Source: an uncultured Flavobacteriales bacterium (GTDB lineage Bacteria > Bacteroidota > Bacteroidia > Flavobacteriales_D > Sanyastnellaceae). From it: a stretch of 26,663 nucleotides of DNA. The translations under genes were made by a program, and so were the position numbers. Location of the stretch: positions 1-26,663 of the forward strand of contig CALKYI010000313.1 of the NCBI GenBank assembly GCA_938003665.1. The letters are read 5' to 3'. Below the pieces are notes generated by a model that saw nothing but the letters and a program-made list of their open reading frames with translations, did no database searches and was not told the origin of the DNA. Positions 8,322-16,006 of the stretch are shown here, in pieces. Each line of letters begins with the position of its first letter. Positions within the stretch are counted from its first letter, which is position 1.

Positions 8322-8972
8322 CTATTGTCGTAAATAACGCATGAACGCATCGTATCGTTCGCGCATTTCCTCCTCCAGTTGCGGTGCGTGCAGGAAGGAT
8401 TGAATCGAATACCCAAACCGCTGGAAGGTCTGGATGACCGGCTCGATGTCTTCCGTTGCAACCTTGATTGTCACCTCGACATTGCTGGAATTTTCCGGTT
8501 GAGAAGTGGTGCAGGCAATAACGCGCGTTCCGGCACCTTCGGCCAGTCGCGCCACCTCCGAGATGGACAAATCGCCCTCGGGCACCTCTAAAATCACCAC
8601 GCCACCACGCGTCGCCCAGTGGGACTGCTCGGCCAAGAAATGCACCACCGACGCAGCATTGACACACCCTTTGTACACGCCTTCATCCACGACTGGGAGG
8701 GCATCCACCTCCGCAGCGACCAATTGACCTACGACGTCGTAGAGGTGGCTTTGCGGTGTAGCAAAAACGGCACGCGCTTGAAAGGCCGCCATGGGGGTCT
8801 CCTCATCCAAGTCCATCAGGTCGTCTTCATAAATGAGCCCTGAAAACTCATCGCCGTTGACCAACGGCAGGTGGCGAACCTTGTATTCATCCATCAAATG
8901 AAGCACCCGACCGGCCGAATCTTCGGGCTTCACGGCCGGGAGGTCAGAATTCATAATGCGCTCTGCGTACAT
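8322..8972 (-). CDS. Paired CBS-domain protein with C-terminal ACT-like domain
   Basis: The 216-residue protein starts at MYAERIMNSD. It has two CBS repeats (about residues 1-115, with patterns such as HLPLVNGDEFSGLIYEDDL and ALPVVDEGVYKGCV). A ferredoxin-like ACT domain follows (about 125-200, GGVVILEVPEGDLSISEVARLAEGAGTRV). This layout resembles the AcuB-like family, which senses adenine nucleotides or related ligands; no catalytic domain is present. It lies just upstream of nadK (15-base gap), so a regulatory role near NAD(P) metabolism is a reasonable guess but is not shown by the sequence. The frame is open further upstream across pdxJ's start, but those codons do not look CBS-like and I left them out. 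Confidence 0.82.
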   Translation of the reverse strand: MYAERIMNSDLPAVKPEDSAGRVLHLMDEYKVRHLPLVNGDEFSGLIYEDDLMDLDEETPMAAFQARAVFATPQSHLYDVVGQLVAAEVDALPVVDEGVYKGCVNAASVVHFLAEQSHWATRGGVVILEVPEGDLSISEVARLAEGAGTRVIACTTSQPENSSNVEVTIKVATEDIEPVIQTFQRFGYSIQSFLHAPQLEEEMRERYDAFMRYLRQ

Positions 8973-8976
8973 GGCG

Positions 8977-8984
8977 TAATTTTG
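8977..8984 (+). promoter_or_regulatory. Predicted -7 element for pdxJ
   Basis: TAATTTTG at 8977-8984 is a perfect match to the Bacteroidota TAnnTTTG box and sits 51 bases before the pdxJ ATG, giving a leader of about 45 bases. No TTG is found at the expected upstream distance; the nearest candidate is TTC at 8950-8952 with a slightly long spacer. The box lies in the 63-base divergent gap between the CBS gene and pdxJ. Confidence 0.38.
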
Positions 8985-9023
8985 CGTCAATCCACCGATG
9001 GAATGCACCGGAGGTGTTGGAAT

Positions 9024-9055
9024 CGAAAGGTACGGATGACACGACTCAGCGTCAA
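9024..9055 (-). promoter_or_regulatory. Predicted promoter for the CBS-nadK genes
   Basis: On the minus strand TTG (9055-9053), a 20-base spacer and TACCTTTCG (9032-9024) fit the TTG-N17-23-TAnnTTTG pattern with one mismatch at the last position. The predicted leader to the CBS start at 8972 is about 45 bases. The -33 part lies inside the first codons of the divergent pdxJ gene. Confidence 0.42.
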
Positions 9056-9761
9056 CGTCAATAAAATTGCGACCCTGCGCAATGCACGTGGGGGAAGTGT
9101 TCCCAACGTGGCCCAAGCCGCCACGCGCATCCAACAATTTGGTGCTCAAGGAATTACAGTGCACCCACGGCCCGATGAACGCCACATCACGTACGCGGAT
9201 GTGCGGGAATTGCGGGAAGTAGTCACCACGGAATTCAACGTGGAAGGCTATCCATCCGCATCGTTTTTAGAGTTGGTTTTGGAGGCGCGCCCGGAACAAG
9301 TAACGCTCGTGCCCGACCCCCCAGGCGCGCTCACTTCCGATCACGGATGGGACGTCATACAGCACCGGGACCTCCTCCAAGAAACCGTCCAGTCCCTGCA
9401 AGCGGCAGGCATGCGCGTGAGCCTGTTCACCGGCACGGAGGAAGCTCAAATTGAAGCCGCCGCCGCCATCGGCGCGGACCGCATCGAGCTCTATACCGAG
9501 CCGTACGCGCAGGGATACGCGAACGGGCAATCCGAGGCGGTGGTGCCTTTTGCCCGTGCAGCCGCTTTCGCACACACCTGTGGATTGGGGGTGAATGCGG
9601 GCCACGACCTCGACGCCAACAACCTGGGCCATTTTGCGGCCAACGTGCCGTACTTAGAAGAAGTCAGCATCGGTCATGCACTCATCTCCGAAGCCTTGTA
9701 CGCCGGCCTGGAACAAACGGTGAAGACCTACCTGGCCTGTTTGGACATCCCCCGCGCATGA
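9036..9761 (+). CDS. pdxJ: Pyridoxine 5'-phosphate synthase
   Basis: This 241-residue TIM-barrel enzyme joins 3-amino-1-hydroxyacetone 1-phosphate and 1-deoxyxylulose 5-phosphate to make pyridoxine 5'-phosphate, the last ring-forming step of the DXP-dependent vitamin B6 pathway. Conserved features are LSVNVNKIATLRNARGG at the start, GITVHPRPDERHI with the active-site histidine, FNVEGYPS with a catalytic glutamate, LVPDPPG, IELYTEPYA and the phosphate-site GVNAGHDLD. I chose the ATG at 9036 because the conserved N-terminus begins there; the frame is open upstream but runs into the divergent CBS gene. The stop overlaps the following hydrolase (ATGA), so the two are coupled. PLP made here would serve enzymes such as Kbl nearby. 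Confidence 0.96.
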   Translation: MTRLSVNVNKIATLRNARGGSVPNVAQAATRIQQFGAQGITVHPRPDERHITYADVRELREVVTTEFNVEGYPSASFLELVLEARPEQVTLVPDPPGALTSDHGWDVIQHRDLLQETVQSLQAAGMRVSLFTGTEEAQIEAAAAIGADRIELYTEPYAQGYANGQSEAVVPFARAAAFAHTCGLGVNAGHDLDANNLGHFAANVPYLEEVSIGHALISEALYAGLEQTVKTYLACLDIPRA

Positions 9762-10540
9762 TGCCCGATCGCCTCGAACTCTTCAGCCGGGAATTGGGCG
9801 AAGCAATCGCCCCTAACCTCGTGATCCTCCACGGCCTGCTGGGCACTTCGGACAACTGGCAAACCTTGGGCAAACGGTTTGCAGAAACCCACCGGGTACA
9901 CCTCATCGATCAGCGCAACCACGGCCGGAGTCCCCATCACCCTGTGCACAGCTACGAAGCGATGGCGGAGGACGTGTTGCACTACCTCGATGAACGCAAC
10001 ATCCAACGCGCGAGCATCATCGGCCACAGCATGGGCGGCAAGACGGCCTTGGTGTTTGCCCACCGCTATCCCGACCGCGTGCAAAAACTCGTCATCGCCG
10101 ACATGGCCGCGCGCGCCTACGCGCCGCACCATGGACCCATCTTCGACGCCTTGCTTTCGGCGCCAATTGAGGGGGCGGAGAGCCGTTCCGTTATCGAAAA
10201 CCATTTAATGGCGCGGTTGGACGACGTTGGCGTGGTGGCCTTCTTGATGAAAAACCTGCGCCGTGAAAAATCCGGTGGATTCACGTGGCGGCCGAACCTG
10301 GCCGTATTGGCCCCGGCTATTGGTGCGGTGGTAGGCCAAGTGCCACTGGGCATGAACACCTTACCTACACTCGCCATTTACGGAGGGAAATCAAACTATG
10401 TCAACGCTGACGACCTCGACCAATTTCAATCGGCGTGCATGCAGTTTCAGTCCCATGAAATCGAGGACGCCGGCCACTGGCTTCACGCGAGCCATCCGGA
10501 CGAATTCTTTGAGGAAGTAGTGGACTTTCTGGGCGCCTGA
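9758..10540 (+). CDS. Alpha/beta-fold hydrolase, YbfF-like esterase family
   Basis: This 260-residue protein has the alpha/beta-hydrolase core: LVILHGLLGTSDNW with the oxyanion-hole HG (25-26), IDQRNHGRS, the nucleophile elbow GHSMGG with S91, IYGGKSNYV near residues 207-215, and the catalytic histidine H240 in AGHWLHA. The pattern matches the YbfF/abhydrolase-11 group of short acyl-ester hydrolases. No signal peptide is seen, so it should be cytoplasmic. Two adjacent ATG codons (9758 and 9761) are possible starts; the first overlaps the pdxJ stop. In flavobacteria this gene often accompanies pdxJ, but the physiological substrate is unknown. It converges on the CLC gene with only 3 bases between the stops. 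Confidence 0.88.
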   Translation: MMPDRLELFSRELGEAIAPNLVILHGLLGTSDNWQTLGKRFAETHRVHLIDQRNHGRSPHHPVHSYEAMAEDVLHYLDERNIQRASIIGHSMGGKTALVFAHRYPDRVQKLVIADMAARAYAPHHGPIFDALLSAPIEGAESRSVIENHLMARLDDVGVVAFLMKNLRREKSGGFTWRPNLAVLAPAIGAVVGQVPLGMNTLPTLAIYGGKSNYVNADDLDQFQSACMQFQSHEIEDAGHWLHASHPDEFFEEVVDFLGA

Positions 10541-10543
10541 TGC

Positions 10544-12325
10544 CTATTGAATGCTCGTGTCTTTGAGCCACTTGCGGTAGGCATCGAACAAGGTGGTCTG
10601 CGCCACAAATCCGATGTACCGTTCTTGGTCTAAAACGGGAAGGAATACTGCATTGGTGCGTTCAAAAGCACGCATGACGTGTTCCATTTTACCAGTAGCT
10701 TCCACCGTTGCTTCGGGCAAAACCATCAACTCATGCACCTTGAGCTTGTTGTACAAAGCCTGGTCGAACATCACCTCCCGCACGTCTTGCAAGTCCACCA
10801 CGCCAAGCAAATGACGGTGGCGATCGAGCACCGGAAATAAGTTGCGTGAACTTCGCTCAATGATGGGGATCAGTTGGCCCAACGTCCAATGCGGATTCAA
10901 GACTTCAAAGTCGGACACGACCATCTCGTCCAGTTTCATCAGGGTGAGGACCGACTGGTCCTTGTCGTGGGTCAAGAGCTCCCCGCGTTCAGCCAACTCT
11001 CGGGTGTAAACGCTGTTGCGCATCCACCACTTTGACAGCTGAAAACTAATGCCCGAGGTCAACATGACCGGCACGAACAGCGCATAGCCCCCACTGACTT
11101 CCGCGGCGAGCAAAATGGCCGTCAACGGGGCGTGCAGCACCCCTGCCAACAACCCGGCTATTCCCGCGAGCACCGCATTGCCGATGGGCATGGACCACAT
11201 GGGGCCCATCCAGCGCGAGACCACTGCGAATTGGAAACCCAGTAACCATCCACAAAAAATAGCCGGTGAGAAGACCCCTGCAACGCCACCCGCACTCAAT
11301 GTCACCCCGGTGAGGATGGGTTTGAGTGCCCACGCGAGCATCAAAAAACCAACCAAAGTCCAGCCTTCAGGGTCGATGCGGCGCATCGACATGTCCGAGG
11401 CCAGCATCTCTGCATGCCCTTTGAACAAAGCATTCACCACTTCATACCCCTCTCCATACAGGGACGGAAAAAGTAAAATGGCCCCGCCAATGACCGCGCC
11501 TCCTACCCAAATCCGCAGCCGGCTGGAGGGGAGCCAATTCACTGCGGCACTTGCCCCGAGGTACAAGCGGGAAAAAACCACCGAGCCGGCGCCGCACAAG
11601 GTCCCCAACAGCACGTATAGCGGCAAGTTGGCCATGCGGAATGAGTCCAGGTCTGGAGGGGTCAGAATATTGCCATCCCCCATCAGCGCGGTCGCCGTAA
11701 TGAGCGCTGTCAAAGAGGCAAGCAACAGCGGAACCAATGAAGAGGCCGTTAGGTCAATCATGATGACTTCCACGGCGAAAATGATGGCGGCGACGGGGGC
11801 TTTGAAGAGGGCCGCCAGCGAAGCCGACGCGGCACAGCCAATCAACAGCAGTCGGCGGTTAAAGGTGCGTTTCGTCTGCCTGCCAATCTCGGAGCCAATG
11901 GCAGCAGCCGACTGCAACGAAGGGCCTTCCAAACCACCCGATCCCCCGAGTCCGACCGACAGGGAACTCGTAATCAACGGAGCGAACATCCACGTGCGCT
12001 TGATGCGGCCGTGGCGCTGGGACAAAGCGTGAAGGATGCTGGGGACGCCTGGTCCGGGGTGTTCACCGCGCAGCCAGTTCCGCACCACCCATCGCGTAGC
12101 CAACAGCCCAATCAAAGGACCGATGCCCAACCACCAACTCCAGGCCGACCATTCCGCAAAACCTGACATGCCATCGTGAAGTCCACCCACCACACGCTTC
12201 AGCAATACGGCGAACAATCCAGCGGCCAATCCGGTGAGCACTGCCCAGCCTAATAAGGCCCGATCAGAGGATTTCCAATCCGAATCCACAGCATTCACAA
12301 TCCACTTGCGTAGGCGCCTCCCCAT
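10544..12325 (-). CDS. CLC-family anion channel/transporter with C-terminal CBS pair
   Basis: This 593-residue inner-membrane protein has the CLC fold over about residues 25-440. It carries the gating-glutamate motif GGLEGPSLQ (E133), the helix-N motif GVFSP, and many hydrophobic helices. Two CBS repeats follow (about 460-585, ...NLFPVLDRHRHLLGVVDL and NAVFLPVLDQERYIGFV) that could sense nucleotides. At the central anion site, where most chloride CLCs have GSGIP, this protein reads GPGVP (about 91-95). At the inner proton-glutamate position of ClC-ec1 it has V187 after E186. The gene is divergent from usp with a 64-base gap and convergent with the hydrolase. Whether it is an exchanger or a channel, and which anion it prefers, cannot be told from sequence alone. 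Confidence 0.93.
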   Translation of the reverse strand: MGRRLRKWIVNAVDSDWKSSDRALLGWAVLTGLAAGLFAVLLKRVVGGLHDGMSGFAEWSAWSWWLGIGPLIGLLATRWVVRNWLRGEHPGPGVPSILHALSQRHGRIKRTWMFAPLITSSLSVGLGGSGGLEGPSLQSAAAIGSEIGRQTKRTFNRRLLLIGCAASASLAALFKAPVAAIIFAVEVIMIDLTASSLVPLLLASLTALITATALMGDGNILTPPDLDSFRMANLPLYVLLGTLCGAGSVVFSRLYLGASAAVNWLPSSRLRIWVGGAVIGGAILLFPSLYGEGYEVVNALFKGHAEMLASDMSMRRIDPEGWTLVGFLMLAWALKPILTGVTLSAGGVAGVFSPAIFCGWLLGFQFAVVSRWMGPMWSMPIGNAVLAGIAGLLAGVLHAPLTAILLAAEVSGGYALFVPVMLTSGISFQLSKWWMRNSVYTRELAERGELLTHDKDQSVLTLMKLDEMVVSDFEVLNPHWTLGQLIPIIERSSRNLFPVLDRHRHLLGVVDLQDVREVMFDQALYNKLKVHELMVLPEATVEATGKMEHVMRAFERTNAVFLPVLDQERYIGFVAQTTLFDAYRKWLKDTSIQ

Positions 12326-12359
12326 GCGACAAATTTCATTAGAATCATCGGTAAAGAAC

Positions 12360-12367
12360 TACCTTCG
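12360..12367 (+). promoter_or_regulatory. Possible -7 element for the universal stress gene
   Basis: TACCTTCG at 12360-12367 matches TAnnTTTG except for one C and lies 22 bases before the usp ATG at 12390. No good TTG is present upstream; TTA at 12339-12341 with an 18-base spacer is the closest. This is weak evidence. Confidence 0.27.
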
Positions 12368-12389
12368 CTGAGAAATTGATCAACACCAC

Positions 12390-13223
12390 ATGGCACAGCA
12401 CCGCATCCTTGTCCCCATGGACTTCACTCCTGTGAGTGACATCGCCCTCGAACACGCAATTGTTGTCGGTAAGGCGTTTGAAAGTGAAATCATGTTGCTC
12501 CACATCATCGGCTCCAAAAAGGAAATGACCGATGCCCGGTTGCGCATGGAAGCCTGGAAAGAAACAGCCGCGGCGGAGTACCCTCACACCGTGCGCACGG
12601 CCGTTCGCATCGGATCGATTTTCGAAGACATCGATGACGTCGCTGTTGAGCAAGACGCCAACCTCGTCATCATGGGAACCCACGGACTCAAGGGCATGCA
12701 ATTCCTGACAGGAGGTCGGGCCCTGCGCATTGTCACCAATTGCTCTACGCCGTTCATCATCACCCAGGAGCGCGGCATCAAAGCCTCCGGATACGATGAC
12801 ATCGTCGTCCCGTTGGACCTCCACCAAGACACCAAGCAGAAGCTGTCAACGGTCGCCGAAATGGCCAAGTATTTCAACGGCCGCGTGCACATCATCAGCC
12901 CTGCGGAATCCGATGAGTTTTTGCAAAACCAGCTCAAGCGCAACATCGAATTTGCCAAGGAATACTTTGCAGAACGCGGCATTGAATACACCGTCAAAAT
13001 CTCCGAGCACAGCTCCGGATCTTTTGTCAAGGACGTGGTGCGATACGCTGCCTCCATCGAAGCGGATTTGATCAGCATCATGAACCTGCACGAGAAAAGC
13101 CTCATGGGCATCCTCGGGCAGACCTACGAGCAGCAGATCATCACCAACGAAGCGCAGCTGCCCGTGCTCATCATCAATCCAATTGAGACCCGCGTAATCC
13201 GCGGTTCCGTTTTCGCACAGTAA
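12390..13223 (+). CDS. Tandem-domain universal stress protein (UspA family)
   Basis: The 277-residue cytoplasmic protein has two Usp domains. The first (about 1-135) begins HRILVPMDFTPVSDIALEHA and carries the nucleotide-loop sequence MGTHGLKGMQFLTGG. The second (about 140-270) begins DIVVPLDLHQDTKQKL and ends LPVLIINP, but has lost the glycine loop. The GTHG(L/I)KGMQ form with a following GG/GS is common in flavobacterial Usp proteins. Only the first domain looks able to bind ATP. The family is induced by starvation or other stress, and its target is usually unknown. The gene is divergent from the CLC gene and ends 4 bases from the convergent SpoIIE phosphatase gene. Confidence 0.92.
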   Translation: MAQHRILVPMDFTPVSDIALEHAIVVGKAFESEIMLLHIIGSKKEMTDARLRMEAWKETAAAEYPHTVRTAVRIGSIFEDIDDVAVEQDANLVIMGTHGLKGMQFLTGGRALRIVTNCSTPFIITQERGIKASGYDDIVVPLDLHQDTKQKLSTVAEMAKYFNGRVHIISPAESDEFLQNQLKRNIEFAKEYFAERGIEYTVKISEHSSGSFVKDVVRYAASIEADLISIMNLHEKSLMGILGQTYEQQIITNEAQLPVLIINPIETRVIRGSVFAQ

Positions 13224-13227
13224 GGGG

Positions 13228-15030
13228 TCAAACCCGCACGCCGACGACCAAGACGTCGTCTACCTGCTCTTCTTCGCCTTTCCAGTCGAGAAAGGCCTGG
13301 GCCAGTGCCGCCTCCATTTCGTGGCTTTCGAGCGTCGCTACGTGAACCAGCAATTCCCGGAATCGCTTCCGCATGAATTTCTTGCCCTTCGGCCCGCCAA
13401 ACTGGTCGGGAAAACCATCGGTTGCGGCAAAAATGACATCCCCGCTCACCAGCGGAAGCGTCTGCATTTGGTACTGACGCGTGCCCGGCTCGAACGAAGC
13501 GATGGCCATCTTGTCGGGCTTGAGTTCCTGCAGCATGCCTTTGCGGACGAGGTATAGCGGGCAGTTGGCGCCACTGTACTCCAGCTCCATGCGCTCCATG
13601 TCTATACTCACGAAAGCGAGATCCATGCCGTCGTTTACGACTCCGGCCTGGGCGCTTTCCTCCCCAAATCCACCTGGGCGGAGCAGTGCACACGCCGAAC
13701 GGTTCAACTGCTCGAGCACGCGGTCTGGTTGGGTGTACACCTTGGTGATGCGCTCCAACGCGTGGTGGCCAATCAAACTCATGAACGCTCCTGGTACGCC
13801 GTGTCCTGTGCAATCGATGGCGGAGAACATGCGGACACGGCCCACAGAATGGAACCAATAAAAATCCCCAGACACGCCGTCGCGAGGTTGGTAAAAGACG
13901 GCCGAGGAATCAAAGACTTTCGCTCGGTCTTTTTCTGAAGGCAAGATGGCTTGCTGGATGCGCTTGGCATAGTCGATGCTGTCGCGCAAGTCGCCGTACA
14001 GGGATTCGACCACGGCCTTTTGCTCTTGCACTTCCGCTGTGCGCTGGTCGACTTTCGCCTCCATCTCGCGTTCGTTGTTGGCGAGGTCATCGCGCATTTT
14101 CAATATGGCCTGACCCAACGCATCGTCTTCACTGAGTGGCGTGTATTCCGCCTCGAATTGGCCTTGACCCACTTGCAAACTGAATTCGCGCGTGCGGCTC
14201 AAGCCGTCTGCGAGCCGGTTAACGGCCACGGCCATTTCGCCGATTTCATCGCCTGTGGCCTCCACTTTTTGTTCCAGCGGAGCGCCCCGTCCCATGTAAA
14301 TCAACGCGCGCTTGAGTTCCCCGATGGGCCGAACGATGGACCGCGTCACCCACCACGCAATGAGCAAACCGAGGATCAAAATCCCCAACGCGACGTTCCC
14401 GGCATAAAGCTGCAGCTGGGTCCCTAACGCATCCATCTGTGCCGTCGACGCGCGGAGTGCGGTCGTTTGAGCCTCGGACATGGCGTCCATATGGCGGCGG
14501 ATTGATTCGGTAAACGCCGGGATGCTCGAACCGTCCAATGCATAATATTCCGCATCCATCAAGGCAATCGGATCATCGTACGCCTGGAATGTTGGCAACA
14601 ACCGCATCACTTCACGGTACACGAGAAAGAGGTGTTCAATGTCCCGACTCAACGAATCAAATTGCCCTTGAAGGGCGGGGTCGGACCAGTTCGTGACAAG
14701 GGGCAACAACCCCTGGATCTGTTGGGGGATGTCCTCCTCCATCAGTCGCTGCAATTGGATCTTCTCTGGATCCCGAGGTCCGGATTGAACGGACAGCCAG
14801 TGCCGAATCAAGATGCGCGTTTCGCTCACCGAACGGTCCAAGGCCTCCAGTTGCTGAATGCTCGGCGTCAACACCCCGTCGATGTGGCGGCTGAGTTGCT
14901 GGCTTTCTTCCAATGTACTCCGCGTCATTAGGAACAACGCGCCCACGGCCAAGCCAAACACGCCGAAGCCAACGGATATGCGCCATCCGATGCCCCATTG
15001 GATTTTTCGGGGAGCCGACGTGTGAATCAT
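13228..15030 (-). CDS. Membrane receptor with HAMP and SpoIIE-type PP2C phosphatase domain
   Basis: The 600-residue protein has a transmembrane helix at about 16-36, a largely helical periplasmic sensor region (about 37-205) resembling a four-helix bundle, and a second transmembrane helix at about 209-229. Next come a HAMP domain (about 230-282, starting SIVRPIGELK), a second HAMP-like or linker segment (285-320), and a coiled coil ending in DSIDYAKRIQQAILP. A SpoIIE/PP2C domain fills about 372-600. The metal-binding aspartates are present: D389 in SGDFYW, D406 in DCTGHGVPGAF, D538 in ATDGFPDQFGG and the terminal VDDVLV, so the phosphatase should be active. Relatives dephosphorylate serine/threonine on anti-sigma-antagonist proteins; none is encoded here. 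It follows the TPR gene by 40 bases. Confidence 0.93.
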   Translation of the reverse strand: MIHTSAPRKIQWGIGWRISVGFGVFGLAVGALFLMTRSTLEESQQLSRHIDGVLTPSIQQLEALDRSVSETRILIRHWLSVQSGPRDPEKIQLQRLMEEDIPQQIQGLLPLVTNWSDPALQGQFDSLSRDIEHLFLVYREVMRLLPTFQAYDDPIALMDAEYYALDGSSIPAFTESIRRHMDAMSEAQTTALRASTAQMDALGTQLQLYAGNVALGILILGLLIAWWVTRSIVRPIGELKRALIYMGRGAPLEQKVEATGDEIGEMAVAVNRLADGLSRTREFSLQVGQGQFEAEYTPLSEDDALGQAILKMRDDLANNEREMEAKVDQRTAEVQEQKAVVESLYGDLRDSIDYAKRIQQAILPSEKDRAKVFDSSAVFYQPRDGVSGDFYWFHSVGRVRMFSAIDCTGHGVPGAFMSLIGHHALERITKVYTQPDRVLEQLNRSACALLRPGGFGEESAQAGVVNDGMDLAFVSIDMERMELEYSGANCPLYLVRKGMLQELKPDKMAIASFEPGTRQYQMQTLPLVSGDVIFAATDGFPDQFGGPKGKKFMRKRFRELLVHVATLESHEMEAALAQAFLDWKGEEEQVDDVLVVGVRV

Positions 15031-15070
15031 GTCGGCAATTTAACGCGGGAAGGGCAGCTTTTCGCGCCGC

Positions 15071-16006
15071 TTACTTTTTCTGCAGGACCGCTTCAATCTT
15101 GCGTTTGTACGCATCGGATGCCTCTGGTTGTGAGAGGGCATAGTGCACGGTCATCAGGCCTTTGAGGGTTTCGAGGCGGCCGGGCCTTTGTTGGTGTGCC
15201 TGTTCCATGGGAACCAGTGCCTGCTCGAACAGTCCCACGCACACGTCTTGGATTTCCATGAGTTCAAACATGGACGTTTCGTGGTTGATGCGCTTCAATT
15301 GCCGTACCCCGTGATTGTAAAGGGTGATGGCCAGGTTGTAAAGCGTCGGGTAATGCGCTGGGGCAAAATTGAGGGACGACTCGTAGTGTGCGATGGCACC
15401 GTCGAACAGGATTTGTTCTTCCGGGGTACCTGCATAGCGCTCCGTTTCGAGGAGTCGCGCATGCGCTTGACCCAGGTACCGGTGCAAATCCGCCCGCTGT
15501 TCGGTTACATTGTAAGCCGGATCCAACGCCTGCAACACGGCCTCATAACGGCCCATCAGCCCCAAAATCTCGGGCTCCGCCCCGAGGGTGAATCCCTCCA
15601 CGCGCTCAATGGCCTCCCGGAAATACGAGCGCCCCAAAAAGTCAAGCGCGTCACGGGCGGTCTGCTGGTCGCGAGCGGGCAACGCCCCCATCGCCAGTGC
15701 GCGTTGGAGGCTTCCCACCGCGCGGTTCCGATCATCCGCATCCAACCCCGAAGCACCGCTCGCTTTGAACTGCTCTTTTTGAATGAAGCCCAATACGAAC
15801 CAGGCCCGGGCATCCGTGGCATACGGCGCGCGATCCATTTCCGGGGCCAGCACCGCATCCGCCGCATCCCATTCTCCAGACCGGACCAATGCCTCTGCCC
15901 GCTCGAGGGCGTTCTGCGCGGCTGCCGTCCATGAGCCAAGCACAAGGAACCCGATGGTAAGGACAAATGAAATTCGGTGGAACGATGGCATATGCATGGT
16001 CTTCAT
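15071..16006 (-). CDS. Secreted tetratricopeptide-repeat protein
   Basis: The 311-residue protein has an N-terminal signal peptide (about 9-30, ending TAAA before QNALERAEAL) and no lipobox cysteine, so it is probably periplasmic. The rest is helical with TPR-like repeats: NALERAEALVRSGEWDAADAVL (split between about 32 and 54), a middle region 95-135, AIAHYESSLNFAPAHYPTLYNLAITLYNHG (about 204-233), and a C-terminal repeat 259-310. TPR proteins serve as protein-binding scaffolds; no enzyme motif is seen. I chose the ATG at 16006 because it overlaps the stop of the YfiR-like gene (ATGA). It sits between the YfiR-like gene and the HAMP-SpoIIE gene, which suggests a bridging role in the periplasm; this is inference. 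Confidence 0.83.
   Translation of the reverse strand: MKTMHMPSFHRISFVLTIGFLVLGSWTAAAQNALERAEALVRSGEWDAADAVLAPEMDRAPYATDARAWFVLGFIQKEQFKASGASGLDADDRNRAVGSLQRALAMGALPARDQQTARDALDFLGRSYFREAIERVEGFTLGAEPEILGLMGRYEAVLQALDPAYNVTEQRADLHRYLGQAHARLLETERYAGTPEEQILFDGAIAHYESSLNFAPAHYPTLYNLAITLYNHGVRQLKRINHETSMFELMEIQDVCVGLFEQALVPMEQAHQQRPGRLETLKGLMTVHYALSQPEASDAYKRKIEAVLQKK

Noticed and set aside
11115..12032. A 305-codon open frame on the plus strand
   Set aside because: It is antisense to the CLC gene, rich in Pro, Ser and Thr in no ordered pattern, and matches no family I know.
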